Below, in pieces: positions 26,111 through 34,535 of a stretch of DNA of 64,000 nucleotides (the stretch's first letter is position 1; each line of letters opens with the position of its first letter). The notes beneath the pieces were generated by a model. That model was not told where the DNA came from. It saw nothing but the letters and a program-made list of their open reading frames with translations, and did not search any database. Position numbers and translations under genes: made by a program. Source of the stretch: Alphaproteobacteria bacterium (GTDB lineage Bacteria > Pseudomonadota > Alphaproteobacteria > Micavibrionales > Micavibrionaceae); contig CP065008.1 of the NCBI GenBank assembly GCA_016699735.1, forward strand, positions 310,001 through 374,000. The letters are read 5' to 3'.

Positions 26111-26722
26111 TCAAGCGTTAAGATTTAGAAAATGGGAAGAACGGCTCGGCTCCCCCTGCGCTTTCGCATATTGATGCGCCGCCAGCCCCGCCTCACCCTT
26201 ATACCGCAGGGAGGGCGCATCTTCCTCATCCCGTCCATCAACAAGTGACAGGGCCAGCCCCAGCGGCTCCTTTCCCGTCCCATCCTCAATAACCGCACTC
26301 ACCAGCCCGCTCGCCGCTCCCAAAGGTCCGCCGAAAACCCCGCCCCCGATAATCTGGCTGATGGGCTTGATCTCGTCCCCGGTGATCGCCCGGTAGAAAA
26401 AGCTTAAAATCGGGATATGCTGCAACGGATTAACCATATCCAGAAGATCGAAAAACCCGAACGGCTCTTCTTCTGTATTTAAAGATGCGTTTTGTGGTTC
26501 CTTTCGCACCTCCTCCAGCGTATCCCGGAAACTATTGCCGACCGCATAGACCGAAGACTCCCCCTCGACCAGCTCCAAATCCTGAACTTTTGGCGCCCCC
26601 TTCTCCCAGAAAGGAATGGCCCCGGCCGTTCGATCACTGCGGATCATACGGAAAACATGAGAGTTTCCGCCATTTTGGGAAGAATATGTGTCGGCTTGTG
26701 TGGTCGCAGAAGAATCCAGCAT
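26111..26722 (-). CDS. Conserved hypothetical protein with NPLQHIP motif
   Basis: 203 residues, function unknown. The central block FFDLLDMVNPLQHIPILSFFYRAITGDEI followed by a Gly-rich stretch (IIGGGVFGGPLGAASGL) resembles hypothetical proteins of other Alphaproteobacteria. No signal peptide; the Gly-rich part could be membrane-associated. The N-terminal third is low in complexity. It converges with yggS, with 7 bases between stops, and is divergent from the winged-helix gene. Confidence 0.7.
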   Translation of the reverse strand: MLDSSATTQADTYSSQNGGNSHVFRMIRSDRTAGAIPFWEKGAPKVQDLELVEGESSVYAVGNSFRDTLEEVRKEPQNASLNTEEEPFGFFDLLDMVNPLQHIPILSFFYRAITGDEIKPISQIIGGGVFGGPLGAASGLVSAVIEDGTGKEPLGLALSLVDGRDEEDAPSLRYKGEAGLAAHQYAKAQGEPSRSSHFLNLNA

Positions 26723-26811
26723 GGAAACCCCGTTTACGCATTAACTATCAAAACTTTGCAACCCCTGTGCCAGCCGTTCCAAGGCACCCCGTTTCAGGCT
26801 AAGATAAGGAT

Positions 26812-27366
26812 ATGGACAAAGAACATCCTACCCGATGGACCCTGTACGCAGACCCCGGCTCATGCGTATTTCTCGCCGATTTCCTCAAAAATTCCGGGTT
26901 TCAGGAAAAGATAAAACTGGAGCCCGCCACGGACACGAACGGGGTAATCCGGGCCGAAGCGGTGAACCTCCCTCCCCTGACATTCAAAACTCCGGTCAGA
27001 CTGGGCGAATTGCTGGACACACTAAACAAAACAAAACCAAGCGATCCCAAAAACAGGAACGTAATCGATCACAAGGCCTTTACCCTGGACAAAGCGTTCG
27101 GAACCCTGAATCTGAAAAAGTCCCCAAAATCACAAGAAATAAGGCTGACGGAAAAGGAAGTTGCAGTTATTGATTATCTCTACAGCAACAGCCATCGCAT
27201 CGTATCGCGCAAGGAGTTACTGACCGCAGTCTGGGATTACGCTGAAAGCGTTGAAACCCACACGCTGGAAACTCACATTTACCGTCTGCGCCAGAAAATC
27301 GAAGCCGACCCCTCGGACCCGCAAATACTCTGCACCAACGAAAATGGCTACACGCTGAAAGAATAG
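26812..27366 (+). CDS. Winged-helix DNA-binding protein lacking a normal receiver domain
   Basis: 184 residues. The C-terminal 75 are an OmpR/PhoB-type winged helix: LTEKEVAVIDYLYSNSHRIVSRKELLTAVWDY, THTLETHIYRLRQKIE and NENGYTLKE. The N-terminal 85 residues are short for a receiver and lack a recognisable phosphorylation site (no DD pair, no xxDxxxP strand, no Lys at the end). It may be an atypical, phosphorylation-independent regulator. No kinase is nearby. Confidence 0.8.
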   Translation: MDKEHPTRWTLYADPGSCVFLADFLKNSGFQEKIKLEPATDTNGVIRAEAVNLPPLTFKTPVRLGELLDTLNKTKPSDPKNRNVIDHKAFTLDKAFGTLNLKKSPKSQEIRLTEKEVAVIDYLYSNSHRIVSRKELLTAVWDYAESVETHTLETHIYRLRQKIEADPSDPQILCTNENGYTLKE

Positions 27367-27369
27367 AAA

Positions 27370-27936
27370 TTAAACAGGCAGCTCCTGCTTGGCCTTAACA
27401 ATAGCCGCTGCCAGACTCTCTATGAGGGTTGCCCCGCGCTCGACTTGAAGACGGTCAACGCTTTGCGCCGAAAGCAATCTTAAATCCCGGATCAAACGGG
27501 TGATTTGCTGGATGTCCTCGGAATAACTCGGGGTCTGTTCCGAAACGTCCGGCTTTTGATTTTTTCGGGCAACTTTACGCGAAACATGGGCCGCATGGGC
27601 ATAGGCTTTCGCCGCCTCCGCAGCCTTTAGGCGCAAAGCCTCAACGCCTGCCGTTGGCCTTTGTGCAGAAGCCTCGGGAACGTAATCTACGGACAGACTC
27701 TCCTCAGCCGTAAGCCCATACTGCCGGATCAGAATGCTTTCAAGAAACAGGAGCAGCGCCTCGGTAGAGACAGTAGCCTCATCCTCGTCAAAACGGTCGA
27801 GGGAGGCCTCCTCCCGCCCTTCTCTCCTGTATCCGGAAAAACCAGAACCTTGCCCCAATAGCCCGTAACGCGTATCAGCGCTTTCGGCCTCACGCGGCTT
27901 GTAAGGACCAATGATCGGACCCAGCTTCGTATCCAT
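27370..27936 (-). CDS. Hypothetical protein, helical
   Basis: 188 residues, no family recognised. The N-terminus is Gly/Arg-rich and charged; residues 55-80 are hydrophobic helical (EALLLFLESILIRQYGL); the remainder is Ala- and Arg-rich, with likely coiled-coil segments (LRLKAAEAAKAYAHAAHVSRKVARK and IQQITRLIRDLRLLSAQSV). No signal peptide. It converges with the winged-helix gene, 3 bases between stops. Confidence 0.6.
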   Translation of the reverse strand: MDTKLGPIIGPYKPREAESADTRYGLLGQGSGFSGYRREGREEASLDRFDEDEATVSTEALLLFLESILIRQYGLTAEESLSVDYVPEASAQRPTAGVEALRLKAAEAAKAYAHAAHVSRKVARKNQKPDVSEQTPSYSEDIQQITRLIRDLRLLSAQSVDRLQVERGATLIESLAAAIVKAKQELPV

Positions 27937-28023
27937 CGTGCATAAGCATTTCTATAATATATGCCCCCACAATAGCAGAAACCTCAGGAAATCTGCAAAT
28001 ATTTCAGCAAAACGGGCAAAACC

Positions 28024-28797
28024 TCATTTTTTGAGGTCAAAGGGATGGGGGTACTTAAGATCCTCGGGCAGATTCTTAAGCTTATACTCTTCGGCATACC
28101 ACGGCGCGACAAAATCCCAGAGCTGCACCATAGAGTCGGTTTTGTCACTTTTAAACTCACATTTCATGTAAGCAATATCGCCGATCATTATCCACTGAGA
28201 CATAGTGCCAATTTTAATGGGCGCAGAATGATCAGCATTTGTTGGCCTAACATCAATAGTAATCAAGGCATCATAATTATTATTCGGTTCAGGTAGTTTT
28301 TCTTTAATGACCTCATAATGCTCCTGCTTAAGCGATATATCGGCAAAGAAGGCAAGTCGGTTAACGATCAACGAAACCCACTCATTGTGGCCATATGGAT
28401 AGGAAAAAGTTGGAATATACTCATCATCTTGCTCTGGAAACTGAAAAAAAATCCTCGCAGGCTGATCACCAACCGGTGGCGTGTAATGAACTTGAACAAT
28501 TGTCTCAATATGAAGAACATCCTTTTTTGGATCAAATTGTCCGTAACCAGAACCTAAACGGATAGTTTCATTGATAAGAAAATCTTCTTTGTCCGACTCC
28601 GGCAGCTCCTTATAACGCTGGCCAGATTTAACCCAAAAATCAAAATCAGGCGACTTCTGACCTAAATGAAAAAAAGCAAAAACACCCCTCTCAATCTGAG
28701 AACTGCCCCCAATCGACATGGTTTCGGAAAATGCACAGAGCGCAAAAAAAGTGCTAAATGCCCAGCAGAAAGAAAAAAAAACGAAACAATTTCTCAT
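28024..28797 (-). CDS. Hypothetical exported protein
   Basis: 257 residues beginning with a strongly hydrophobic signal peptide (CFVFFSFCWAFSTFFALCAF). The mature part is rich in aromatic residues and beta-prone segments (VLHIETIVQVHYTPP, ARIFFQFPEQDDEY, ALITIDVRPTN, AYMKCEF). No motif I can name, though it might belong to one of the periplasmic DUF families. It starts a stretch (28.0-30.05 kb) visibly richer in A+T than its surroundings. Confidence 0.6.
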   Translation of the reverse strand: MRNCFVFFSFCWAFSTFFALCAFSETMSIGGSSQIERGVFAFFHLGQKSPDFDFWVKSGQRYKELPESDKEDFLINETIRLGSGYGQFDPKKDVLHIETIVQVHYTPPVGDQPARIFFQFPEQDDEYIPTFSYPYGHNEWVSLIVNRLAFFADISLKQEHYEVIKEKLPEPNNNYDALITIDVRPTNADHSAPIKIGTMSQWIMIGDIAYMKCEFKSDKTDSMVQLWDFVAPWYAEEYKLKNLPEDLKYPHPFDLKK

Positions 28798-28846
28798 AAA
28801 AGTGCAAGACAGGGGCTAAAGCTTTTTTTATGCTACTATTAATACC

Positions 28847-29443
28847 ATGACTGAGGATATTCACAAAGTGCCGTTTTACAAAAAGACAAATATAGACGAA
28901 ACAAGCCTATGGCTTAAAGAAACCTTTGACGTAAAAAAGTTGGAATCACCAAATTACATACAGACAAAAACTAGATCAAAAATAAAAACAAAAACATTAT
29001 TAGAAAATACGGCCATCACTGTTTCATATAATCAAAAAAATGAATATTTTTCAGCACAGATAACAAATAGCAAAGTAAAAAAAACCTATAGCAAAAAGAA
29101 AAAAAGGGAAAATCTGCCCAGAATAGACCACCAAATCGACCTGCATTATTTAAGTCAGGCCCAGTCTTATGAAGTTATTATTGCAGGATTGCAATACGCA
29201 TACGACAATAACAAGACTTGTGTTCTCATCATAACAGGAAAAGGCTCAATAAAAAGCAAGGATTCCGATACAACTAAGGGAATACTTCGTAAGAATGTGC
29301 CAAAATGGTTGGAGAGTCATACCTTAAGCAAAATTATTTTAAAAGTATGTCCAGCAGATAACTCCCACGGCGGAGAGGGCGCATTATATGTACAGTTAAG
29401 AAAAAAACCTAAACTTAAAGCCAACACTGACTGGCCGTATTAA
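28847..29443 (+). CDS. Smr (MutS2 C-terminal-like) domain protein
   Basis: 198 residues. The C-terminal half is an Smr domain: IDLHYLSQAQSYEVIIAGLQYAY, VLIITGKG, ILRKNVPKWL, and the Gly-rich end DNSHGGEGALYVQLRKK. Smr domains are small DNA/RNA-binding and often endonucleolytic modules; here the DLH motif is kept as IDLHYL and TGKG and HGGEGA are present. The Lys-rich N-terminal half has no recognised domain. A+T-rich codon use compared with neighbours. Confidence 0.85.
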   Translation: MTEDIHKVPFYKKTNIDETSLWLKETFDVKKLESPNYIQTKTRSKIKTKTLLENTAITVSYNQKNEYFSAQITNSKVKKTYSKKKKRENLPRIDHQIDLHYLSQAQSYEVIIAGLQYAYDNNKTCVLIITGKGSIKSKDSDTTKGILRKNVPKWLESHTLSKIILKVCPADNSHGGEGALYVQLRKKPKLKANTDWPY

Positions 29444-29553
29444 ATCGGATCTGGACCCAATAATTACCCACATCCCTGTTGGAAATTAGGTAGGACTTGC
29501 GTAACTATTCAATACACCTATGTCAGCCCTTTAAAAAAGCCTTGGATTTCTCC

Positions 29554-30036
29554 TTAAGGTAAGGAAACCAACCTTTTGGTAGAGCCAGACTTATCTGTAA
29601 ATTCTATATAGGGATCTTCTGTTGCAGCATTTAAACCGATAACCATTCTATCCTGGCCATAAGAATCTTTAAATATCAGCGTCGGAACATCTGTAAGATT
29701 ATTTAAGCGTAAGAGCATCCTGAGCCTCTGCTTACGATCATGCAATCCAATCAGAGGTTGGCCTTTTTCCTTATAACCTGGGTACGTCCCCATTTGTAGA
29801 CGAACATTTTCCCTCTCATCAAAAAGGAAAAAAGTACCTTGTGAAATCTGCCCAGGCCCTAAATACGCGATTCTATGAGACTCTGAATTATAAAGATCGA
29901 CCATACTTCGAGCAGAATCGATTTTCTCCTCAGGAGCAGCGGCCAGAAGTGGGGAAGAGTTAAAAATTATGGCCCCCGCAACCCCGCCGATAAAACCAGT
30001 CAGCAGAGTAACAAACGTCCGTATAAATTTTTTCAT
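29554..30036 (-). CDS. Hypothetical membrane-anchored/exported protein
   Basis: 160 residues with an N-terminal signal or anchor (FVTLLTGFIGGVAGAIIF) and a beta-rich exported part: IAYLGPGQISQGTFFLFDERENVRLQMGTYPGYKEKGQPLIGLHD and LIFKDSYGQDRMVIGLN. The repeated xxxDxxGxxRxxxGL pattern resembles small beta-repeat proteins of unknown function. A+T-rich. It lies 31 bases upstream of hslU's stop side and points the same way, but is not functionally linked by sequence. Confidence 0.58.
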   Translation of the reverse strand: MKKFIRTFVTLLTGFIGGVAGAIIFNSSPLLAAAPEEKIDSARSMVDLYNSESHRIAYLGPGQISQGTFFLFDERENVRLQMGTYPGYKEKGQPLIGLHDRKQRLRMLLRLNNLTDVPTLIFKDSYGQDRMVIGLNAATEDPYIEFTDKSGSTKRLVSLP

Positions 30037-30066
30037 CGCAACCTCAAGAATAACAAGTACTAAGCC

Positions 30067-31416
30067 TCAAAGAATAAACTTGCTCAAATCGGCCGATTTG
30101 ACAAGCTCCTCGACATTCTTGCGAACATAATCGGCCGTGATCTTAACGCTCTCTCCGCCCCGGTCGCTGGCCGTAAAACTGATCTCCTCAAGAAGTTTTT
30201 CCATAACCGTATGAAGCCGCCGGGCACCGATATTCTCGACATTTTCGTTAATTTCAAAGGCCAAGCGAGCGATTTCATCGATCGCCTCTTCCTCGAACTC
30301 CAGGGTCACTTTCTCGGTCCCGATCAACGCCTTGTATTGCATGATCAAACTGGCCTCGGTTTCCTTCAGGATACGCGTAAAATCCTCCCGGGTGAGCGCC
30401 CGCAACTCAACCCGGATCGGCAAACGCCCCTGCAGTTCAGCCAGCAAATCCGAAGGCTTGGCATAATGAAACGCCCCGCTGGCAATAAACAGGATATGAT
30501 CCGTCTTCACCGGCCCGTGCTTGGTCGCCACGGTCGTCCCCTCGATCAGGGGCAGCAAATCCCTCTGCACCCCCTCGCGGGAAACATCGCCCCCTCGCAA
30601 ATCCTGCCGCGCTGCGATCTTGTCCACCTCGTCGATGAACACGATCCCGCTTTGCTGGACCATATCCAACGCGGTGGAAACGATTTTATCCTGATCGAGA
30701 AGCTTATCCGCCTCCTCCTCGATCAAAACCTCATAGCTGTCCTCAACGCTCATTTTCTTGCGCTTCTTGCGGTCGCCGCCGAACGCCTTGCCGAAAATAT
30801 CGTTCATATTGATCATACCCATGGAGGCACCAGGCATCCCGGGAATATCGAGCATTCCACCCATGGGGTTTCCGCTGTCCCGAACATCAATATCAACCTC
30901 GCGCCCGCTCAATTCGCCTTTCCTCAACTTTTCCCGGAAAGCCGCCCGCGTCCCCTCGCCCGCCGTCTGCCCGACCAGAGCATCCAGAATACGCTCCTCA
31001 GCATAAATCTCCGCCTGCGCGATGACCGATTTCCGCAGGGTATCCTGCGTCATGCGGATAGCGACCTCAGTCAAATCACGGATGATGGACTCAACATCCT
31101 TGCCCACATAACCCACCTCGGTAAATTTCGTAGCCTCCACCTTGATAAACGGCGCTTGCGCCAGCTTAGCCAGCCGACGGGCAATCTCCGTCTTCCCCAC
31201 CCCCGTCGGCCCGATCATCAGGATATTCTTGGGGTAAACCTCCTCCTGCAAAGCGGGATCAAGCTGGCTGCGCCGCCAGCGGTTCCGAAGCGCGATAGCC
31301 ACCGCCCGCTTGGCCTCCTTCTGCCCGATGATAAAACGGTCAAGTTCCGAGACGATCTCGCGGGGGGAAAACGAAGCAACGGTGGTGGAAGACGGATGTT
31401 TTGATTTGTCTGTCAT
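30067..31416 (-). CDS. hslU: ATP-dependent protease ATPase subunit HslU
   Basis: 449-residue AAA+ unfoldase of the HslUV protease. FSPREIVSELDRFIIGQKEAKRAVAIALRNR at the N-terminus, Walker A GPTGVGKTEIAR, pore loop EVGYVGKDVESIIRD, I-domain, Walker B GIVFIDEVDKIA, sensor region and the C-terminal LSKFIL tail that docks into HslV. ATG 31416 is chosen because it leaves the normal short N-terminus; an in-frame ATG at 31437 adds seven residues. Unusually, hslV is not adjacent; a terC gene on the other strand lies between. Confidence 0.97.
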   Translation of the reverse strand: MTDKSKHPSSTTVASFSPREIVSELDRFIIGQKEAKRAVAIALRNRWRRSQLDPALQEEVYPKNILMIGPTGVGKTEIARRLAKLAQAPFIKVEATKFTEVGYVGKDVESIIRDLTEVAIRMTQDTLRKSVIAQAEIYAEERILDALVGQTAGEGTRAAFREKLRKGELSGREVDIDVRDSGNPMGGMLDIPGMPGASMGMINMNDIFGKAFGGDRKKRKKMSVEDSYEVLIEEEADKLLDQDKIVSTALDMVQQSGIVFIDEVDKIAARQDLRGGDVSREGVQRDLLPLIEGTTVATKHGPVKTDHILFIASGAFHYAKPSDLLAELQGRLPIRVELRALTREDFTRILKETEASLIMQYKALIGTEKVTLEFEEEAIDEIARLAFEINENVENIGARRLHTVMEKLLEEISFTASDRGGESVKITADYVRKNVEELVKSADLSKFIL

Positions 31417-31648
31417 ATGAACTCTGGAGGCCAGCATGCCCTAACCTAGCGTGTTTGAATACTGTTGGGAATAGCGCCATAAGCACCAAACGTCAACAGA
31501 AAGACAAAAATGGAATTGAGAATGATTTGCTTTGTAAGACCAAAAAAAAACAGGCATAATGCCACCTGAAAACTCAATACACATATATAAGATTAAATAT
31601 TCCTGCCTATACTGTGAATTGAATACCATGGATAATTGAGAGAAAAAT

Positions 31649-32656
31649 ATGGAAGAAGTATCGCTGACGTTCGGCCAAGAAGCTTTTATGTGGGCCGTCT
31701 TTTTTGTGATTGTCCCTGTCGTATTATATCTCGATCTTCATGTTTTCAATAAAAAAGACCATGTGATCGGGCTGGAGGAAAGTCTGAGAATGAGCGGCGC
31801 CTACTTCGGCCTCGGCCTGCTCTTTGGCCTGTATGTCTGGTATAATATGGGCGACGACCACGCCCTGAACTACTATACGGCCTTCGTCATCGAATATTCC
31901 CTTTCTCTCGACAATCTGTTTGTCATAACGGTAATTTTCTCGACCTTCGCCATCCCGAAGGAATACCAGCACCGTGTTTTGGTATGGGGCATCATCGGCG
32001 TGATTCTGATGCGCGGGGTGATGATCGGCGCGGGCGCAGCGATAGTTCACCAATATTCCTGGGTGTTGCTGCTGTTTGCGGCGATCCTGATAGTGACCGG
32101 AATAAAAATGCTGATGATGAAAAGCCACGATGAAGAAATTGATAGCTTCGAAGACAAGGCATATGTCAAGTTTTTGAAAAAACACATTAATTTCACCACA
32201 GAGCTTCACGGCCACGATTTCTGGGTTCAGAAAAAAATCTCCGAAACATCCGAAAAGATGGGCTGGTTTGCAACTCCCCTTCTCCTCGCCCTGGTCATTG
32301 TGGAAGTCACCGACCTGATGTTCGCCTTCGACAGCATCCCGGCAGTCTTGGCGATTACAACCGAACCCTATGTTGTTTACGCCAGCAATATTTTCGCCAT
32401 CCTAGGCTTGCGGGCCTTGTTTTTCGCCGTGGAAAATCTTCTAAGCCGCTTTATCTTGATGAAATACGCCCTCTCAATCGTACTCATCTTTATCGGCGGC
32501 AAGGTTTTCTATAACGAATATGTCGGCCATATCAGTCCTGCGATTTCGCTGGCCATCACGCTGTTCATCCTTCTGTCAGGAATGGTCTTCTCCGTCCTGA
32601 TTACCAGTAGCCGGGAAAGCGCCCAAGCCAATTCTCAGGGGAATGAAAAACACTAG
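31649..32656 (+). CDS. TerC/Alx family membrane protein
   Basis: 335-residue integral membrane protein with about nine hydrophobic helices. The family signatures are present: AFVIEYSLSLDNLFVITVIF and VEVTDLMFAFDSIPAVLAIT, each with acidic residues in the membrane (SLDN, DSIPA), and IFAILGLRALFFAVENLL. Alx/TerC proteins export manganese or help metal loading of secreted proteins in some bacteria. The 210-base upstream region shows no yybP-ykoY-like element. Gene position inside hslV-hslU is unusual. Confidence 0.93.
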   Translation: MEEVSLTFGQEAFMWAVFFVIVPVVLYLDLHVFNKKDHVIGLEESLRMSGAYFGLGLLFGLYVWYNMGDDHALNYYTAFVIEYSLSLDNLFVITVIFSTFAIPKEYQHRVLVWGIIGVILMRGVMIGAGAAIVHQYSWVLLLFAAILIVTGIKMLMMKSHDEEIDSFEDKAYVKFLKKHINFTTELHGHDFWVQKKISETSEKMGWFATPLLLALVIVEVTDLMFAFDSIPAVLAITTEPYVVYASNIFAILGLRALFFAVENLLSRFILMKYALSIVLIFIGGKVFYNEYVGHISPAISLAITLFILLSGMVFSVLITSSRESAQANSQGNEKH

Positions 32657-32706
32657 ACGCTTGATTTTTTGGTAAATTTTAGCTGATAGCGGCAACCGCA
32701 AAAAAC

Positions 32707-33273
32707 TCAAAGAGTTTCAACGACAACATTCTCGTTGGTATAAACGCAGATATCAGCCGCAATTTTCATCGCTTTGTGCGCGATATCTTCAGCACTGAGG
32801 TCTTCACGGTCATAAAGCGCCCGCGCCGCCGCAAGCGCATAATTGCCGCCCGACCCGATCCCGATCACGCCATCCTGCGGCTCCACAACATCACCGTTGC
32901 CCGTCAAAATCAGGGAAGTCTCCTTATCCGCCACAGCCATCAGAGCTTCCAGACGTCGCAGATAACGGTCCGTCCGCCAATCCTTGGCCAACTCCACGCA
33001 CGCCCGGGTTAACTGTCCCGGATGCGCCTCCAGCTTGGCCTCCAGCCGCTCGAACAAAGTAAACGCATCGGCGGTCGATCCGGCAAAACCCGCGATAATG
33101 TTATTATCCCGCCCGAGTCGCCGCACTTTCCGCGCATTAGCCTTCAGAATCGTCGGGCCCATAGAGACCTGACCGTCTCCGGCCACAACGACAACGCCGC
33201 CCTTGCGGACGGAAAGGATTGTGGTTCCGCGCCAGTTCTGCGCCTTCGCATAATCAAGGGATGGATATATCAT
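32707..33273 (-). CDS. hslV: ATP-dependent protease subunit HslV
   Basis: Threonine protease of the HslUV complex, 188 residues. The catalytic N-terminal Thr after processing is in RGTTILSVRKGG; VVVAGDGQVSMGPTILK, GFAGSTADAFTLFERLE, GIGSGGNYALAAARAL and the C-terminal CVYTNENVVVETL are diagnostic. The ATG 33273 leaves a propeptide of about 17 residues (MIYPSLDYAKAQNWRG) before the Thr, longer than usual; a start further up is also open. Divergent from hisB by 120 bases. Confidence 0.96.
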   Translation of the reverse strand: MIYPSLDYAKAQNWRGTTILSVRKGGVVVVAGDGQVSMGPTILKANARKVRRLGRDNNIIAGFAGSTADAFTLFERLEAKLEAHPGQLTRACVELAKDWRTDRYLRRLEALMAVADKETSLILTGNGDVVEPQDGVIGIGSGGNYALAAARALYDREDLSAEDIAHKAMKIAADICVYTNENVVVETL

Positions 33274-33348
33274 GCGTAAGGTATTGCGCCATAAGCAATC
33301 CAAGTCAAGAGCCCAAAATTTTTCTCGCCTGTGCCCGAAAGCCGGAAT

Positions 33349-33358
33349 ATGTTACGGT
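33349..33358. promoter_or_regulatory. TGTTACGGT element before hisB
   Basis: ATGTTACGGT lies 36-45 bases upstream of the hisB start. The same core occurs upstream of the acyltransferase (5821) and rpe (7093). Shared operator or coincidence cannot be told from three copies. Confidence 0.25.
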
Positions 33359-33393
33359 TCTTTAACGCTTTTGGCGTATTCAGTAGGACATGA

Positions 33394-34014
33394 GTGAGCA
33401 AAATGCCCAAAGATAAAAGCGGCAGGGCGCGGCAAGCGTCCGTAACCCGCAAAACCAGGGAAACCAGCGTATCCGTCACAGTCAATCTGGACGGGGCAGG
33501 GGTCTTTGACATAAAAACGGGAGTAGGGTTCTTCGACCATATGCTCGAACAACTCGCCAAACACGCCCTCATTGACCTGACCATAAAAGCCGAAGGCGAT
33601 TTACATATCGACGCCCATCACACCGTCGAAGATACCGGAATAACCCTCGGACAAGCTATAAAGCAAGCGCTCGGCGATAAAACCGGAATCCGCCGCTACG
33701 GTCATTTCGACCTTGTGATGGACGAAGCCCGCTCAACCGTTGCCCTCGATCTTTCGAACAGACCTTATCTCATTTGGGATGTCCGCTTCTCGCTCCAGCG
33801 GCTGGGCGATATGGACACCGAACTCTTTCAGGAGTTTTTCAACGCCCTCGCCCAAAGCGCAGGAATCACACTCCACTGCGAAAACCGCTACGGGACAAAC
33901 AATCACCACATCATCGAAAGCCTGTTCAAGGCCTTTGCCCGCGCACTGCGTATGGCCATGGAAACGGATCCTCGCAACACCGACACACTCCCAAGCACCA
34001 AGGGCGCTCTGTAA
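33394..34014 (+). CDS. hisB: Imidazoleglycerol-phosphate dehydratase
   Basis: Sixth step of histidine synthesis, 206 residues, monofunctional. Duplicated metal-binding motifs: GVGFFDHMLEQLAKHALIDL, DLHIDAHHTVEDTGITLGQA, and later RYGTNNHHIIESLFKAFARALR; MDEARSTVALDLSNRP is also typical. GTG 33394 has AGGA five bases upstream and is preferred; ATG 33403 is the alternative. First of the histidine genes, transcribed away from hslV. Confidence 0.96.
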   Translation: MSKMPKDKSGRARQASVTRKTRETSVSVTVNLDGAGVFDIKTGVGFFDHMLEQLAKHALIDLTIKAEGDLHIDAHHTVEDTGITLGQAIKQALGDKTGIRRYGHFDLVMDEARSTVALDLSNRPYLIWDVRFSLQRLGDMDTELFQEFFNALAQSAGITLHCENRYGTNNHHIIESLFKAFARALRMAMETDPRNTDTLPSTKGAL

Positions 34015-34020
34015 ATAAGC

Positions 34021-34488
34021 CTACCAGAAACGCTTGTCGCTCTCTTTGTTGCCGATCGTCATGATCCCCCAGGACACCGCCGCGCACAAAACGCCGCACT
34101 GCAGACTCAGCGTATTGGCCTCAAGCGAGAGAAACCAGAAAAAGATGTTATTGACCATCCCCGCCAGCACCCCGAACAGCAAATAGTTGACCAGCGTCCC
34201 AGCCCGCTTTTTCTCAAGAAACATCATCGCCGGCAACCCGATCATGAACATCAGGATGTAAGCCATTGTAATGCCGATAAACAGCAGCATCCCGATAGAA
34301 GAGATGCTCATAAACGAATCTTCAATATTGATGATCGGCGAAAGTAAAACAAAGAAAATGACAAGCACTAGAATACCGAGAGGAGGGGCGATAAAGCACA
34401 CATACCCCATCCGCGTCTTGACGGTCACTTCCGTAAGCCTCTGGATTTCTTTTTCAACCAAAGCTTGATTGGGGGCATCTCTGCTCAT
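34021..34488 (-). CDS. Hypothetical four-helix membrane protein
   Basis: 155 residues with four predicted membrane helices: ICFIAPPLGILVLVIFFVLL-like segment, ISSIGMLLFIGITMAYILMFMIGLP, VNYLLFGVLAGMVNNIFFWFL and CGVLCAAVSWGIMTIG. The N-terminus is charged and cytoplasmic. No family recognised. It lies between hisB and hisD on the minus strand, 7 bases from the hisB stop. Confidence 0.62.
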   Translation of the reverse strand: MSRDAPNQALVEKEIQRLTEVTVKTRMGYVCFIAPPLGILVLVIFFVLLSPIINIEDSFMSISSIGMLLFIGITMAYILMFMIGLPAMMFLEKKRAGTLVNYLLFGVLAGMVNNIFFWFLSLEANTLSLQCGVLCAAVSWGIMTIGNKESDKRFW

Positions 34489-34535
34489 AGTCCGCTATTG
34501 TAAATCAACCCATAGAGGATTGTCAGCGGAAATAT

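Noticed and set aside
30211..31404. 397-codon frame on the plus strand opposite hslU
   Set aside because: Fully covered by the well-supported hslU; peptide is Arg/Pro/Leu-rich with no motif.
31438..31648. Possible manganese (yybP-ykoY) riboswitch before terC
   Set aside because: No conserved yybP-ykoY loop sequences or fitting stems found in the 210 bases.
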